DNA of 64,000 bases from Microlunatus endophyticus (GTDB taxonomy: Bacteria > Actinomycetota > Actinomycetes > Propionibacteriales > Propionibacteriaceae): NCBI RefSeq assembly GCF_014646195.1, contig NZ_BMMZ01000007.1:62001-126000 (forward strand), in the 5' to 3' direction. Numbering within the stretch: the first letter of the stretch is position 1; every line of letters begins with the position of its first letter. A program made the position numbers and the translations under genes. Of this stretch, positions 47,642 to 57,160 are shown in pieces. Under the pieces are notes generated by a model. It was given only the letters and a program-made list of their open reading frames with translations, was not told the origin of the DNA and ran no database searches.

Positions 47642-48973
47642 GTGTCGGATCAGCAGGACGCCGGGCGGGACCAGACGCCCGACGCTACAGCCGATGAGAT
47701 GCGTGACCAGCCGACCGGGCCGGATCAGCCGGCCCGGCGTGGGCTGTCCCGGCGGGGATTCTTCACCGGAGCGGGCGCCGGTGTCGTCGCCGGTGCGCTG
47801 GCGGCCGGCGGTGGCACGGCGTTTGCGATGTCCCATGGCGAGGACGACGCGACCGAGGGAGTCGACTTCAACAACAGCTATCCCTTCTACACCGGGACCC
47901 ACCAGGCCGGTATCCAGACTGAGCCGCAGCGCTACTGCGTCTACATGACCTTCGATCTGGTGTCGGCAACGGCGACCGACCTGCAGGTGTTACTGGCACG
48001 CTGGTCGGCTGCGATCGCCCAGTTGATGCAGGGCAAGCCGATTGGTGCCGTTGCGCCGACGCAGCCGAATGCCGTCGCACCGGACACCGGGGAGGCGTAC
48101 AACCTGGGACCGAGTTCGCTCACCGTCACGCTGGGGCTCGGGCCCGGTGTCTTCGATCATCGCTTCGGGCTCGCCGACAAGAAGCCCAAGCTGCTCGAGC
48201 CGCTGCCCGCCCTGCCCAGTGATCAACTGCAGAAGGGCTACACCGGCGGCGATCTGAGTCTGCAGGCCTGTGCCGACGACCCACAGGTCGCCTATCACGC
48301 GATCCGCAATCTCGCCCGGATGGGCCGCGGCACGGTCGGCACCCGCTGGACGGTGATGGGCTTCGGACGCGCCTCTGCCGGCAAGGGGCAGAGCACGCCT
48401 CGCAACCTGCTGGGTTTCAAGGACGGGACCCGCAACATCAAGGAACAATCCGACTTCACCGACCATGTCTGGGTCGGCGACGGCGATGTGGCGTGGATGC
48501 GCGGCGGCAGCTATCAGGTGGCCCGCAAGATTCAGATGAACATCGAGATCTGGGACGCGGACAGGGTTTCGGACCAGCAGCAGGTGATCGGTCGCACCAA
48601 GAACGTCGGCGCCCCACTCAGCGGGAACGCGGAGTTCGACACCCCCAACTTCACTGCCAAGGACGCAGCCGGTGACATCAAGATCCCGGTAACATCGCAT
48701 ATCGCCCTTGCGGCGCACGAGAACAACAATGGTGTCAAGATCCTGCGTCGCTCGTACAACTACACCGATGGCATCAGCCAGTTCGGCCAGCTGGACGCCG
48801 GGCTGCTCTTCATCGCCTACATGGACACGCCGCAGAGCTTCATCCAGCTGCAGGAGAAGCTCGGCAGCTCCGACCTGCTGAACGAGTACATCGGACACAT
48901 CGGATCGGGGATCTTCGCGATCCCGCCGGCACCGGCCCAGGGCCACTACCTGGGCGAAGCGCTCTTCGGCTGA
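47642..48973 (+). CDS. efeB: EfeB, Tat-exported dye-decolourising haem peroxidase / deferrochelatase
   Basis: 443 residues. The twin-arginine signal RRGLSRRGFFTGAGAG is followed by a hydrophobic stretch ending AFA. The DyP domain has LGFKDGTRN (the GxxDG motif with the catalytic Asp) and a haem-binding C-terminal half. In Efe systems it oxidises ferrous iron or extracts iron from haem for EfeO/EfeU. GTG start at zero gap to efeO. Confidence 0.95.
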   Translation: MSDQQDAGRDQTPDATADEMRDQPTGPDQPARRGLSRRGFFTGAGAGVVAGALAAGGGTAFAMSHGEDDATEGVDFNNSYPFYTGTHQAGIQTEPQRYCVYMTFDLVSATATDLQVLLARWSAAIAQLMQGKPIGAVAPTQPNAVAPDTGEAYNLGPSSLTVTLGLGPGVFDHRFGLADKKPKLLEPLPALPSDQLQKGYTGGDLSLQACADDPQVAYHAIRNLARMGRGTVGTRWTVMGFGRASAGKGQSTPRNLLGFKDGTRNIKEQSDFTDHVWVGDGDVAWMRGGSYQVARKIQMNIEIWDADRVSDQQQVIGRTKNVGAPLSGNAEFDTPNFTAKDAAGDIKIPVTSHIALAAHENNNGVKILRRSYNYTDGISQFGQLDAGLLFIAYMDTPQSFIQLQEKLGSSDLLNEYIGHIGSGIFAIPPAPAQGHYLGEALFG

Positions 48974-48978
48974 GCGCC

Positions 48979-49005
48979 TCCGCCGGCTCCGGGCCGCCCG
49001 GCGGA
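48979..49005 (+). terminator. Hairpin after efeB, possible terminator
   Basis: Perfect 8-base arms TCCGCCGG (48979-48986) and CCGGCGGA (48998-49005) with an 11-base loop, six bases after the efeB stop. No T-run follows, as is common in actinobacteria. Confidence 0.5.
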
Positions 49006-49050
49006 CGGGGGATGATCATCGGGTGCATCAACCAATTGGCCCATCGCGAG

Positions 49051-49064
49051 CTACTGCGCAGTAG
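49051..49064. promoter_or_regulatory. 14-base perfect palindrome upstream of the amidase gene
   Basis: CTACTGCGCAGTAG is fully self-complementary. It lies in the 284-base region between efeB and the amidase gene, about 195 bases before the start codon. A regulator site is possible. The remainder of this gap holds AT-richer sequence (GCTTAACATAGTCAG near 49155) that may be the promoter. Confidence 0.4.
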
Positions 49065-49257
49065 TGAGCGCAGACCGCGCGGAGAATCGGCGTTGCTGGT
49101 GACACAGGATGACGAATCCCCAAGTCACAGGCCGGTTCGGGTGGCCGCGAAAGCGGCTTAACATAGTCAGAACGAGCGTAGGCAGCGGCCGTAACCAATC
49201 GACGGGATCTTCGGTTCACCGCACTTCAGCGGAACCGAACCGATGGAGGTCCCCTCG

Positions 49258-50832
49258 ATGTATCGCGTACCCGATGTCACTGCGGTGCAGGCCGCTGCCG
49301 AGCACTTCGGCGTCACTCTGACCGAGGCTGACGCGGAGGTCTACCAGAAGCACCTGGAGAGCCAGCTCGGCGAATTCGACGAGTTCGTCCAGGCGCGGCT
49401 GGACACCACACCGCCGCCACGGTTCCCGGGGGCACGCGAGCCCGGCTACCGGCCCAACGCCGAGGAAGACCCGTACAACGCCTGGATGTGGCGCTGCGAG
49501 ATCCCCGGCGAGGCAGGTTCGGAGACCGACGGTGAGCTGCTGGCCGGAAAGCGGGTCAGCTTCAAGGATCACATCGCCGTCGCCGGCATTCCCGCCACGT
49601 TCGGCGCCTTTGCACTCGAGGGTTTCGTGCCCGACTACGACGCCACGGTGACCTCGCGTTCGCTGGCCGCCGGCGGGACGGTCGTCGGCAAGAACGTCAT
49701 GAACGGCCTCGCCGGAGGGTTCGGCTTCGGTGGCGGTACCGGTGACTTCGGGCGACCGCTCAATCCGCACAATCCCGACCACCTGACCGGCGGCTCGTCC
49801 TCCGGGTCGGCCGTGGCGCTGGTCCGCGGCGAGACCGACGTCTCCTTCGGCGGCGATCAGGGCGGGTCGATCCGGATCCCGGCGTCGTGGTCCGGCTGCA
49901 TCGGACTCAAACCCACCTTCGGCCTGGTCTCGCACTTCGGCATCGGCTTCGGCTCCGACCAGAGCATCGACTACACGGGGCCGATGACGATGACGATCGA
50001 GGACGCGGCCCGGGCGCTGGACGCCACTGCCGGCTACGACGGCCTCGATCCGCGGCAGACCAAGGCTGTGCCGGACGCGTACGACTCGCTCTCCGGTCTG
50101 GATCAGCCCATTACCAGCTTACGGATCGGTGTGCTGGAGGAGGGCTTCGCCGGCGCCACCGCCGAGGTCACCGATTCGGTCAACGCGGCGATCGAAGTGC
50201 TCGCCTCGCTGGGCGCGGTCGTGTCCAAGGTGTCGGTCCCGCAGCATCTGACGATCGGCGTTGCTCAGCAGGCACTTTCGGCCGAGGGCGGACTCGGCGT
50301 TCGGGAGACGGGCTTCTTCGGACTCTTCGCCAAGACCTACTACCCGGCCGACACGATCGCGGCGATCATGAAGCTCCACCAGCACCAGGTCGAGCAGCTC
50401 GACCCGCGATCCTTCTCGACCTTCCTGGCCGGCTACTTCGCCAAGAAGAATTACAACGGACGCCTGTATGCCAAGGCGCAGAACTCCCGCGGCGGCTACG
50501 TGAAGGCCTACGACACAGCTCTCGCGGACGTCGACGTCCTGGTGATGCCGACGACGATCACCCAGGCACCCAAGTTCCAGCCGATCACCGATCGTGCCGA
50601 GGCTTTGGAGTACGCGATGTCCGGCTCGTCGTTGCTGAATGCGGTGAACAACACCCGGCCGTTCAACTTCACCGGGCATCCCGCGTTGGCGGTGCCGACC
50701 GAGAAGCGCAACGGCTTGCCGGTCAGCATCCAATTCGTCGGCCGGATGTTCGCCGACGACCTCCTGTTGCGGGTCGGGCAGGCTTACACGAAGGCCGTGC
50801 CGTTCGATCAATACACCGCCGTCGATGGCTGA
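49258..50832 (+). CDS. Amidase-signature enzyme, nitrile-pathway type
   Basis: 524 residues. An N-terminal helical region of about 95 residues ([18 protein letters not shown]) precedes the amidase-signature core, as in the Rhodococcus amidases that work with nitrile hydratase. The Ser-Ser-Lys triad is present: K103 in [12 protein letters not shown], the cis-Ser in GGSSSGSA and nucleophile S204 in [12 protein letters not shown]. It hydrolyses a carboxamide to acid and ammonia. ATG 49258 is chosen for the GGAGGT seven bases upstream. No nitrile hydratase genes are nearby; it stands 490 bases before the ABC transporter operon. Unlike the three downstream amidases it has no small partner gene. 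Confidence 0.92.
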   Translation: MYRVPDVTAVQAAAEHFGVTLTEADAEVYQKHLESQLGEFDEFVQARLDTTPPPRFPGAREPGYRPNAEEDPYNAWMWRCEIPGEAGSETDGELLAGKRVSFKDHIAVAGIPATFGAFALEGFVPDYDATVTSRSLAAGGTVVGKNVMNGLAGGFGFGGGTGDFGRPLNPHNPDHLTGGSSSGSAVALVRGETDVSFGGDQGGSIRIPASWSGCIGLKPTFGLVSHFGIGFGSDQSIDYTGPMTMTIEDAARALDATAGYDGLDPRQTKAVPDAYDSLSGLDQPITSLRIGVLEEGFAGATAEVTDSVNAAIEVLASLGAVVSKVSVPQHLTIGVAQQALSAEGGLGVRETGFFGLFAKTYYPADTIAAIMKLHQHQVEQLDPRSFSTFLAGYFAKKNYNGRLYAKAQNSRGGYVKAYDTALADVDVLVMPTTITQAPKFQPITDRAEALEYAMSGSSLLNAVNNTRPFNFTGHPALAVPTEKRNGLPVSIQFVGRMFADDLLLRVGQAYTKAVPFDQYTAVDG

Positions 50833-51322
50833 CCCGGTCGACCTAGGTCGAATTTCGTTCAGAGCCGTTAGGGAATTCCAGAAACTACCCGGAATTGCCC
50901 GCCTTCTTCGTCGGGGTCAGTTGCGGGACCCTCGTGGATCTGTTGCGTCGGCGAGCCCGGGGGCCCGCGCCGGCAGCGACTGGGTCAGTACCGGAAGGGG
51001 GTCGACCGGAGCTGGCCGCGTGCAGCCGCTCACGAACGGCGGTCTGTAACAAAGGGCACCCCGAAAAACTCGAATATCGACGCTTCATATGCGACGGCAG
51101 ATTTTTGCGACAGTCGCTGCTGTTGGCACGCCAATAAGCACTGAATTTCGACATGTCAACACGCGATTCCGGCGAAACAAGACCCTAACAATGCGTAGCG
51201 AATCAGACGCCGTGCTGTAACAAATACTCGAATAGTCTCAGCCCCGGCAGAGTTGCCGATCCAGATTTCTTCCGCCTGATTCAGGCATCACTTCGCGATT
51301 CTTGGTGAAAGGACTCGAGACG
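50833..51322. other. Intergenic region with direct repeats before the ABC importer operon
   Basis: No convincing gene in 490 bases; short frames on both strands lack motifs. TGTAACAAA occurs at 51045-51053 and 51216-51224, and ACTCGAATA at 51068-51076 and 51226-51234, so the same two elements appear twice with different spacing (14 bases and one base). The second set is about 90 bases before the first ABC gene and probably belongs to its promoter. The right half is much AT-richer than the genes around it. Confidence 0.55.
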
Positions 51323-52381
51323 GTGACCATACGAACCCAGACCGCCCCAGCGCTGGGCAGTGTCGCTGCCGACGGAGCCGCAGGCCCCGCCCCGGCGCTT
51401 CACGTGACCGACCTGATAACCGAATTCAGGACCCGGACCGGCCCCACCCGCGCCGTGGACGGTGTCTCCTTCACCGTCAACCGCGGCGGGGTGCTGCTGG
51501 TCATCGGCGAGTCCGGCAGCGGGAAGAGCGCCATGCTGCGGTCGATCATCGGCATCAATCCGCCGACCACCCTGATCGAGGGGACGATCGAGCTCAATGG
51601 CCGCGATGTCTTGGGGATGTCGCCGCGCGAACGCCGCAAGACCCGCGGCCGGGACATCTCGATGGTTTTCCAGGATCCGCTGACCGCGCTCGATCCCGTC
51701 TACACGGTGGAGAAGCAGCTGGTCGAGACGGTCCGCAAACATCATCCCGGGATCTCCCGCGGTGACGCGCGGGCCCGCGCGCTCGAACTGCTCGAACTGG
51801 TGCAGATCCCGTCACCGGCCGCACGGCTGCGGGCCTACCCGAATGAGCTCAGCGGCGGAATGCGGCAGCGGGTCGTGATCGCGATGGCGATCGCGGGCAA
51901 ACCCCAGGTGATCTTGGCGGACGAGCCGACCACCGCCCTGGATGTGACCGTCCAGGCTCGGATGATCCGGCTCTTCCGGCAGGTGCAGCTCGATGTCGAC
52001 GCCGGCCTGGTCGTGGTGACCCACGATCTCGGGGTCGCTGCGGAGCTGGCCGACGAGGTGGCGGTGATGTACGGTGGCCGGTTCGTCGAGTACGGGTCCG
52101 CGGAACAGGTACTCACCCGCCCCGCCCATCCGTACACCGAAGGACTGATCGAGGCGAACGTGCGCGCCGGCCAGGACCGCCGGCCGCGGGCCATCCCGGG
52201 CGCCCCGCCGAGCCTGCGCCGGCTGCCTCCGGGCTGTGCCCTGGCGCCCCGGTGTTCGTACGCGATCGAGTCCTGCTGGACCCAGGACCCGCCGATCAAG
52301 GACGTCGGAGACGGTCACTGGAGCCGCTGCGAGCTCGCCGTCGACGCGCGTCCGGCCCGGGCCGTGTCCCGGGCCTCCTGA
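51323..52381 (+). CDS. Oligopeptide/dipeptide-type ABC transporter ATPase (OppD/DppD-like)
   Basis: 352 residues. Walker A GESGSGKSAML, Q-loop VFQDPLTALDP, signature LSGGMRQRV, Walker B VILADEPTTALD and the switch His in VVVTHDLGV. The C-terminal extension with CALAPRCSYAIESCW is the oligopeptide-family tail that often binds an iron-sulphur cluster. Energises import through the two permeases downstream. GTG 51323 is my start; GTG 51305 and TTG 51302 are in-frame alternatives. Unusually, this ATPase comes first, before the binding protein. Confidence 0.92.
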   Translation: MTIRTQTAPALGSVAADGAAGPAPALHVTDLITEFRTRTGPTRAVDGVSFTVNRGGVLLVIGESGSGKSAMLRSIIGINPPTTLIEGTIELNGRDVLGMSPRERRKTRGRDISMVFQDPLTALDPVYTVEKQLVETVRKHHPGISRGDARARALELLELVQIPSPAARLRAYPNELSGGMRQRVVIAMAIAGKPQVILADEPTTALDVTVQARMIRLFRQVQLDVDAGLVVVTHDLGVAAELADEVAVMYGGRFVEYGSAEQVLTRPAHPYTEGLIEANVRAGQDRRPRAIPGAPPSLRRLPPGCALAPRCSYAIESCWTQDPPIKDVGDGHWSRCELAVDARPARAVSRAS

Positions 52382-52426
52382 ACCATCCGGGCCCTGAACC
52401 ATCCAGGCCCCTGAACCATCCAGGCC
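52378..52426 (+). repeat. Three tandem 16-base repeats between ATPase and binding-protein genes
   Basis: CTGAACCATCCRGGCC occurs at 52378-52393, 52394-52409 and 52411-52426. The first unit contains the ATPase stop codon (TGA 52379-52381); the others are non-coding. They fill most of the 72-base gap before the binding-protein gene, and could set mRNA stability or differential expression within the operon. Confidence 0.8.
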
Positions 52427-52453
52427 AACCAGAATCTTCCAGGAGCAAGACAC

Positions 52454-54103
52454 ATGGCACTTCCATTTGATCGGCGCATTGATCGACGGGCGCTCCTCGC
52501 CGGCGGTCTGGCGACCGCCGCAGTCGCCGGGGTCGGGCTGACCGCCTGCGGACCCACCAACTCTGGCTCGCAATCGGATGCCTCCGCGACCGGCGGCACG
52601 TTGTCGATCGCGATGTCGGCGGCCAACATCCCATTCCCGTCCACACCACCCAACCAGGGCTACGAGGGCTACCGCTTCGTCGGCAACAACATCTACGACG
52701 CGCTGACCCGGCTCAATCTCGACCAGGACAAGACCCTGCCGGTCCCGCATCCCTCGCTGGCCGAGAAGTGGGATGTCTCCGAGGACCTCAAGACCTGGAC
52801 GTTCACCCTTCGCAAGGGCGTCACCTTCCACGACGGCACCGCCTTCAACGCTGATGCGGTGATCTTCCAGCTGGATCGGCTCAAGAACGAGAAGTTCAAG
52901 TACTTCTCGGAGACCGATGCCGCCAACGGCGCCACCCAGGTCCGCTACATCGACAAGTACGAGGCCGTGGACGACTCGACGGTCAAGATCACCTGCACCC
53001 AACCGTACGCCTGGCTGCACTGGGACCTGCTCCACGTCTACATGCCGAGCCCAGCAGTGATCAAGAAGGTCGGCAACGACAAGTACAACGCGCACGCCAC
53101 CGGCACTGGTCCCTTCAAGATGACCAAATACGTCGATGGCGAGACGATGGAGCTGACCCGTTACGACAAGTGGTGGCCTGGCCCCGTCAAGCTCGACAAG
53201 ATCGTGCTTTACCCGCAGCCCGAGGCTGCCTCCCGGCTGTCGATGTTGCAGTCCGGTCAGGTCAACTGGGCCGAGGTTCCGACCCCGGACTCGATCGACC
53301 AGCTGAAAGCCGACGGCGACCAGATCTTCATGCACAAGTACCCGCACGGCATCATGCCCCGCTTCAACCTCTTCCGTAAGCCGTTCAAGGGCAACACGAA
53401 GCTACGTCAGGCACTGAACTACGCCCTGGATCGAGACGGCTGTGCGGCGCTGATCAACAACGTCGGCTATGGCGCGAAGCAGTACGTCTACGAGGGTCAC
53501 CCGGACTACGCCCCGAACAACCCCGGCTACTCCTACGACGTCGCCAAGGCCAAACAGCTGCTGTCAGAGTCCGGCTATCAGCCCGGCGAGCTGACGATCA
53601 CCATGGGCTACACCACTGGCGGCTCGGGAAACATGTTCCCGGACGTGATGATGCAGAAGCTGCAGGCCGATTTCAAAGCCATCGGCGTCGCCACCAAGCT
53701 GGTGCCGATGGAGTGGACCGTGCTGATCTCCATCGGTCTTGACGGTCTGAACTCCGACAAGTGGAAGAACCTGGACATTCTCTGGGCCTCGCCGGCCGCA
53801 GGCATGACACCGACCGGCTACAACTCGACCTTTATGTCCAAGCGTCCGGGCGGCCAGGCCAACGCTACGGGACTCGACGATCCGGTGATCGACAAGAACC
53901 TCACTCTGGCGCCGCAGCAGAAAGAGGAGAAGGACCAGCACGCCTACCTGCAGAAGATGATGGACCAGGCGGTCAGCCAGGCCTACTTCCTCTTCTGGAT
54001 GCACGATCTCAACCTGCGGGTGATGTCGGCCGATGTGAAGAATTTCGTCGAGCCCCAGTCCTGGTGGGTCGACTTCTCCAAGATCACCGTGAGCGGGAGC
54101 TGA
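52454..54103 (+). CDS. Family 5 extracellular solute-binding lipoprotein (peptide/amide type)
   Basis: 549 residues. The N-terminus RRIDRRALLAGGLATAAVAG with LTAC combines a twin-arginine motif and a lipobox, so it is probably a Tat-exported lipoprotein. The SBP family 5 signature lies in SLAEKWDVSEDLKTWTFTLR and KGVTFHDGTAFNADAVIFQL. Members bind peptides, nickel, or other polar amides. In this locus the ligand is expected to be the compound hydrolysed by the amidases. AGGAGC precedes the ATG. Confidence 0.93.
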   Translation: MALPFDRRIDRRALLAGGLATAAVAGVGLTACGPTNSGSQSDASATGGTLSIAMSAANIPFPSTPPNQGYEGYRFVGNNIYDALTRLNLDQDKTLPVPHPSLAEKWDVSEDLKTWTFTLRKGVTFHDGTAFNADAVIFQLDRLKNEKFKYFSETDAANGATQVRYIDKYEAVDDSTVKITCTQPYAWLHWDLLHVYMPSPAVIKKVGNDKYNAHATGTGPFKMTKYVDGETMELTRYDKWWPGPVKLDKIVLYPQPEAASRLSMLQSGQVNWAEVPTPDSIDQLKADGDQIFMHKYPHGIMPRFNLFRKPFKGNTKLRQALNYALDRDGCAALINNVGYGAKQYVYEGHPDYAPNNPGYSYDVAKAKQLLSESGYQPGELTITMGYTTGGSGNMFPDVMMQKLQADFKAIGVATKLVPMEWTVLISIGLDGLNSDKWKNLDILWASPAAGMTPTGYNSTFMSKRPGGQANATGLDDPVIDKNLTLAPQQKEEKDQHAYLQKMMDQAVSQAYFLFWMHDLNLRVMSADVKNFVEPQSWWVDFSKITVSGS

Positions 54104-54112
54104 GGGGACGCC

Positions 54113-55057
54113 ATGTTGCGATTGATCATCCGGCGGATCCTGATGGCGGTGCCGATCCTGATCGGCGTCTCGATCATCGTCTTCCTGCTGATGAGCGTAG
54201 TGCCGGGCGATCCCGAGGCGGGGCTGGTGCCCGACGATGCCACCCCCGCCGAGAGGCAGGCGATCCGGCACCAGCTGGGGCTCGACCAGCCCCTGCCGAT
54301 CCGGTACTTCCACTGGGCAGTCAGTGCGCTGCACGGTGATCTCGGCTACTCGACGTTGCGCCGTCGCGAGGTCTCCGACCTGCTGCAACAGGCCTGGGGG
54401 AACACTTTCGTCCTGGCCGCCGTCTCGGCGATCTTCGGCATCGCCCTGGGTCTGCTGCTCGGGTACCTGGCCGGCACCCGGCGGGGCAAGGTCGTCGACC
54501 GGGTGGTGTCGATCTTCAGCCTCGGCGGTCTGAGCATCCCGTCGTTCTTCCTGGCGATCCTGTTGCTGGGCGTACTCTCCGGCCAGTTGCGGCTCTTCCC
54601 GTCCGGCGGAGCGACCTTCGACGAGGGCTGGGGAGTCGCCATCCAGAGCCTGGTGCTCCCGGTGCTGTCCGGTGCCATGATCACGATGGCGATCACTGCC
54701 CGGGTGACCAGGGCCGCGATCGTCGACGTCTTCAGCGCCGACTTCGTGGAAACCCTGCGCGCCAAGGGATTGACCGAGTTCGGCGTACGAATGCACGTGC
54801 TCCGCAACGCGATCTCACCAGTGCTGACCACTTCGGGTGTCCAGATCGGCGCGCTGCTCGGCGGCTCGGTGCTGGTGGAGACGATCTTCCGATGGCCCGG
54901 GATGGGCCTGTTGCTCTACACCGCGATCTCCACCAGGGATCTCGAAGTGGTGCAGGGCACGACGTTGGTCATCGCATTGACCTTCGTGGTCATCAATCTG
55001 GTCGTCGACCTGGTGCAGGCGGCCATCGATCCCCGGGTGAGAGGAGCCGTATCGTGA
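54113..55057 (+). CDS. ABC importer permease (OppB/DppB-like)
   Basis: 314 residues, six membrane helices, opening MLRLIIRRILMAVPILIGVS as OppB/DppB proteins do. The EAA loop, ATPase contact site, is in ARVTRAAIVDVFSADFVETLRAKG, with the typical FVETLRAKGL. GAGGGGACGCC precedes the ATG, nine bases after the binding-protein stop. Its TGA overlaps the next GTG (GTGA). Confidence 0.95.
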   Translation: MLRLIIRRILMAVPILIGVSIIVFLLMSVVPGDPEAGLVPDDATPAERQAIRHQLGLDQPLPIRYFHWAVSALHGDLGYSTLRRREVSDLLQQAWGNTFVLAAVSAIFGIALGLLLGYLAGTRRGKVVDRVVSIFSLGGLSIPSFFLAILLLGVLSGQLRLFPSGGATFDEGWGVAIQSLVLPVLSGAMITMAITARVTRAAIVDVFSADFVETLRAKGLTEFGVRMHVLRNAISPVLTTSGVQIGALLGGSVLVETIFRWPGMGLLLYTAISTRDLEVVQGTTLVIALTFVVINLVVDLVQAAIDPRVRGAVS

Positions 55058-56016
55058 CCGAGACCTTCGTACCCCCGCTACTGCCCAAGAGCTTCGGCGG
55101 CGGTGTCGACCCGGTCTCCCGGGCGGCGGCCGAGCGTCGCAAGGAAGAATGGAACGCCGCTGTCGAAAGCGTCAAGGCGCAGTCCTTCTGGATCGAGACC
55201 GGCAAGCGGTTCCTCCGCAACCGGACCGGTGTCGTGGCTGCTGCGATCGTCGTCGCGCTGGCATTGAGCGCGATCTTCGCACCGCTGATCAGCCCGTACG
55301 ATCCGCTGATCGGTCAGCCAGTCGATCGGTTGAAGGACATCGGCACCCCCGGACACATCCTGGGCACCGACGAGCAGGGCCGCGACATGCTCTCCCGGAT
55401 CCTCTTCGGCGGCCGGCTCTCGCTGCTGGCGGGCTTCGTTCCGACGGTCGCCGCGGCCGTGATCGGGACCCTGATCGGTGTGATCGCGGGCATGGTCCGC
55501 GGCGTCGTCGGGACTGTCCTGATGCGCTTCATGGACATGCTCTACGCATTTCCGGCGATCCTGTTGGCGATCGCGGTCGGCTCGGCTCTCGGACCGGGGC
55601 TGACCAACACGATCATCGCGGTCACGATCGTCTACATCCCGCCGGTCGCCAGGGTCGCGCAGTCGTCCACCCGCCGGGTGGTGGTGCAGGAATTCATCGA
55701 GGCCGCCCGACTGAGCGGTGCCAGCCGCGCCCGGATCGCCTGGAGCCAGATCCTGCCCAACGTGCTCAACGACATCATCGTGTACGCCTCCGGTCTGGTC
55801 GGCGTCGCGATGATCATCGCCGCCAGCCTGAGCTTCCTCGGTCTCGGGTCGGCGCCGCCGGCTCCTGAATGGGGCTACATGCTCAACAGCCTGCGCGGTG
55901 AGCTCTTCACCACGCCGCTGGTGACGATCGTGCCGGGCTTCTTCATCTTCCTCACCTCGGTCGCCTTCAACCTCGCCAGCGATGCACTGCGCGAGGCGAT
56001 GGACAGCCGACTCTGA
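55054..56016 (+). CDS. ABC importer permease (OppC/DppC-like)
   Basis: 320 residues. A 50-residue cytoplasmic arm (with SFWIETGKRFLRNRTG) leads into the first helix. HILGTDEQGRDMLSRILFGGR is the OppC N-terminal signature and FIEAARLSGASRARIAW the EAA loop. Six helices. Starts at GTG 55054 inside the OppB stop. Pairs with the OppB-like protein. Confidence 0.95.
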   Translation: MTETFVPPLLPKSFGGGVDPVSRAAAERRKEEWNAAVESVKAQSFWIETGKRFLRNRTGVVAAAIVVALALSAIFAPLISPYDPLIGQPVDRLKDIGTPGHILGTDEQGRDMLSRILFGGRLSLLAGFVPTVAAAVIGTLIGVIAGMVRGVVGTVLMRFMDMLYAFPAILLAIAVGSALGPGLTNTIIAVTIVYIPPVARVAQSSTRRVVVQEFIEAARLSGASRARIAWSQILPNVLNDIIVYASGLVGVAMIIAASLSFLGLGSAPPAPEWGYMLNSLRGELFTTPLVTIVPGFFIFLTSVAFNLASDALREAMDSRL

Positions 56017-56036
56017 AATCGACCCCAGGACTGACC

Positions 56037-57113
56037 ATGACTGAGATCCCCGAGAACACCATGATCAACACCACCGAGGCGGGGCTGGCCGTCGCACCGC
56101 CTCCCGTCGAACAGCCGAGCGCAACCCTTCCGGAACGACCGCTGATGGAGCTGCTCAACGTGTCGAAGACCTTCACCGTCCGATCCGGCGGCAAACGACT
56201 GACGCTGTCGGCCGTCGACGGAGTATCGCTACGGGTCAGGGAAGGCAAGACGCTCGGCATCGTCGGCGAGTCCGGCTGCGGCAAGTCGACGCTGGCGCGG
56301 GTGATCACCGGACTGCACAGCGCGACGTCGGGAGAGATGATCTTCGATCGGGCCCAGATCCCGGCGTCGGGAAAGCGCCCCAAGGAAGTCATCCAGCAGA
56401 TGCAGATGGTCTTCCAGGACCCCTCCTCGGCACTCAACCCGCGGGCGACGGTCGGCGAGTCCATCGCCTTCCCGTTGCGAGTCCAGGGGATGTCACGCAA
56501 GGACGTGGACGCCCGGGTCACCAAGGTGATCTCCGATGTCGGGCTTCCGGCCAGCTATTCCGGAAGCTATCCGCACCAGCTGTCCGGAGGTCAGCGGCAA
56601 CGGGTGAACATCGCCCGAGCGCTGGCGCTGCAGCCGCGGATGGTCGTGCTGGACGAGGCGGTCTCGGCTCTGGACAAGTCGATCCAGGCTCAGGTGCTGA
56701 ATCTGCTGACCGATCTGCAGCGGGACTACAACCTGACCTACGTCTTCATCAGCCACGACCTGAATGTCGTCGAGTACATCAGCGACGAGGTCGTGGTGCT
56801 CTACCTGGGACAGGTCGTCGAGCACGCCCCGGCCAAGGAGCTGTGGGAGAACCCGCAGCATCCGTACACCAAGCTGCTGCTGTCCTCGATCCCGTCCATG
56901 GACCCCGATGACAGCACCCGCGACCAGCCACTGGACAAGGACTCGTCCGAGATCCCCAGCGCGATCAACCCGCCGAGCGGGTGTCGCTTCCGGACCCGCT
57001 GCCCGATGGCGATGGACATCTGCGCCCAGCAGGCACCGCCACCGATCGAGACCAGCGACGGACACCTGGTCGCCTGCCATCTCTACACCGAGGGCTCACA
57101 GGCCGCGGCCTGA
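56037..57113 (+). CDS. ABC transporter ATPase (OppF/DppF-like)
   Basis: 358 residues. Walker A GESGCGKSTLAR, Q-loop MVFQDPSSALNPR, signature LSGGQRQRV, Walker B VVLDEAVSALD and FISHDLNVV. The oligopeptide C-terminal tail has GCRFRTRCPMAMDIC. An N-terminal arm of about 35 residues is non-conserved. Second motor subunit of the importer. It ends 47 bases before the first AtzG-like gene, on the same strand, so uptake and hydrolysis genes are probably one transcript. Confidence 0.94.
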   Translation: MTEIPENTMINTTEAGLAVAPPPVEQPSATLPERPLMELLNVSKTFTVRSGGKRLTLSAVDGVSLRVREGKTLGIVGESGCGKSTLARVITGLHSATSGEMIFDRAQIPASGKRPKEVIQQMQMVFQDPSSALNPRATVGESIAFPLRVQGMSRKDVDARVTKVISDVGLPASYSGSYPHQLSGGQRQRVNIARALALQPRMVVLDEAVSALDKSIQAQVLNLLTDLQRDYNLTYVFISHDLNVVEYISDEVVVLYLGQVVEHAPAKELWENPQHPYTKLLLSSIPSMDPDDSTRDQPLDKDSSEIPSAINPPSGCRFRTRCPMAMDICAQQAPPPIETSDGHLVACHLYTEGSQAAA

Positions 57114-57160
57114 CCGGACCAAGCCCATCCCCACCCACACTCGCACCAAGGAGCTACGTC

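Noticed and set aside
50825..51154. Short frames in the gap before the importer operon
   Set aside because: No motifs or ribosome binding sites; composition is non-coding.
51045..51189. Canonical GlnR box
   Set aside because: GTAAC and GAAAC half-sites exist, but none shows the full paired consensus at the right spacing; kept only as a hypothesis.
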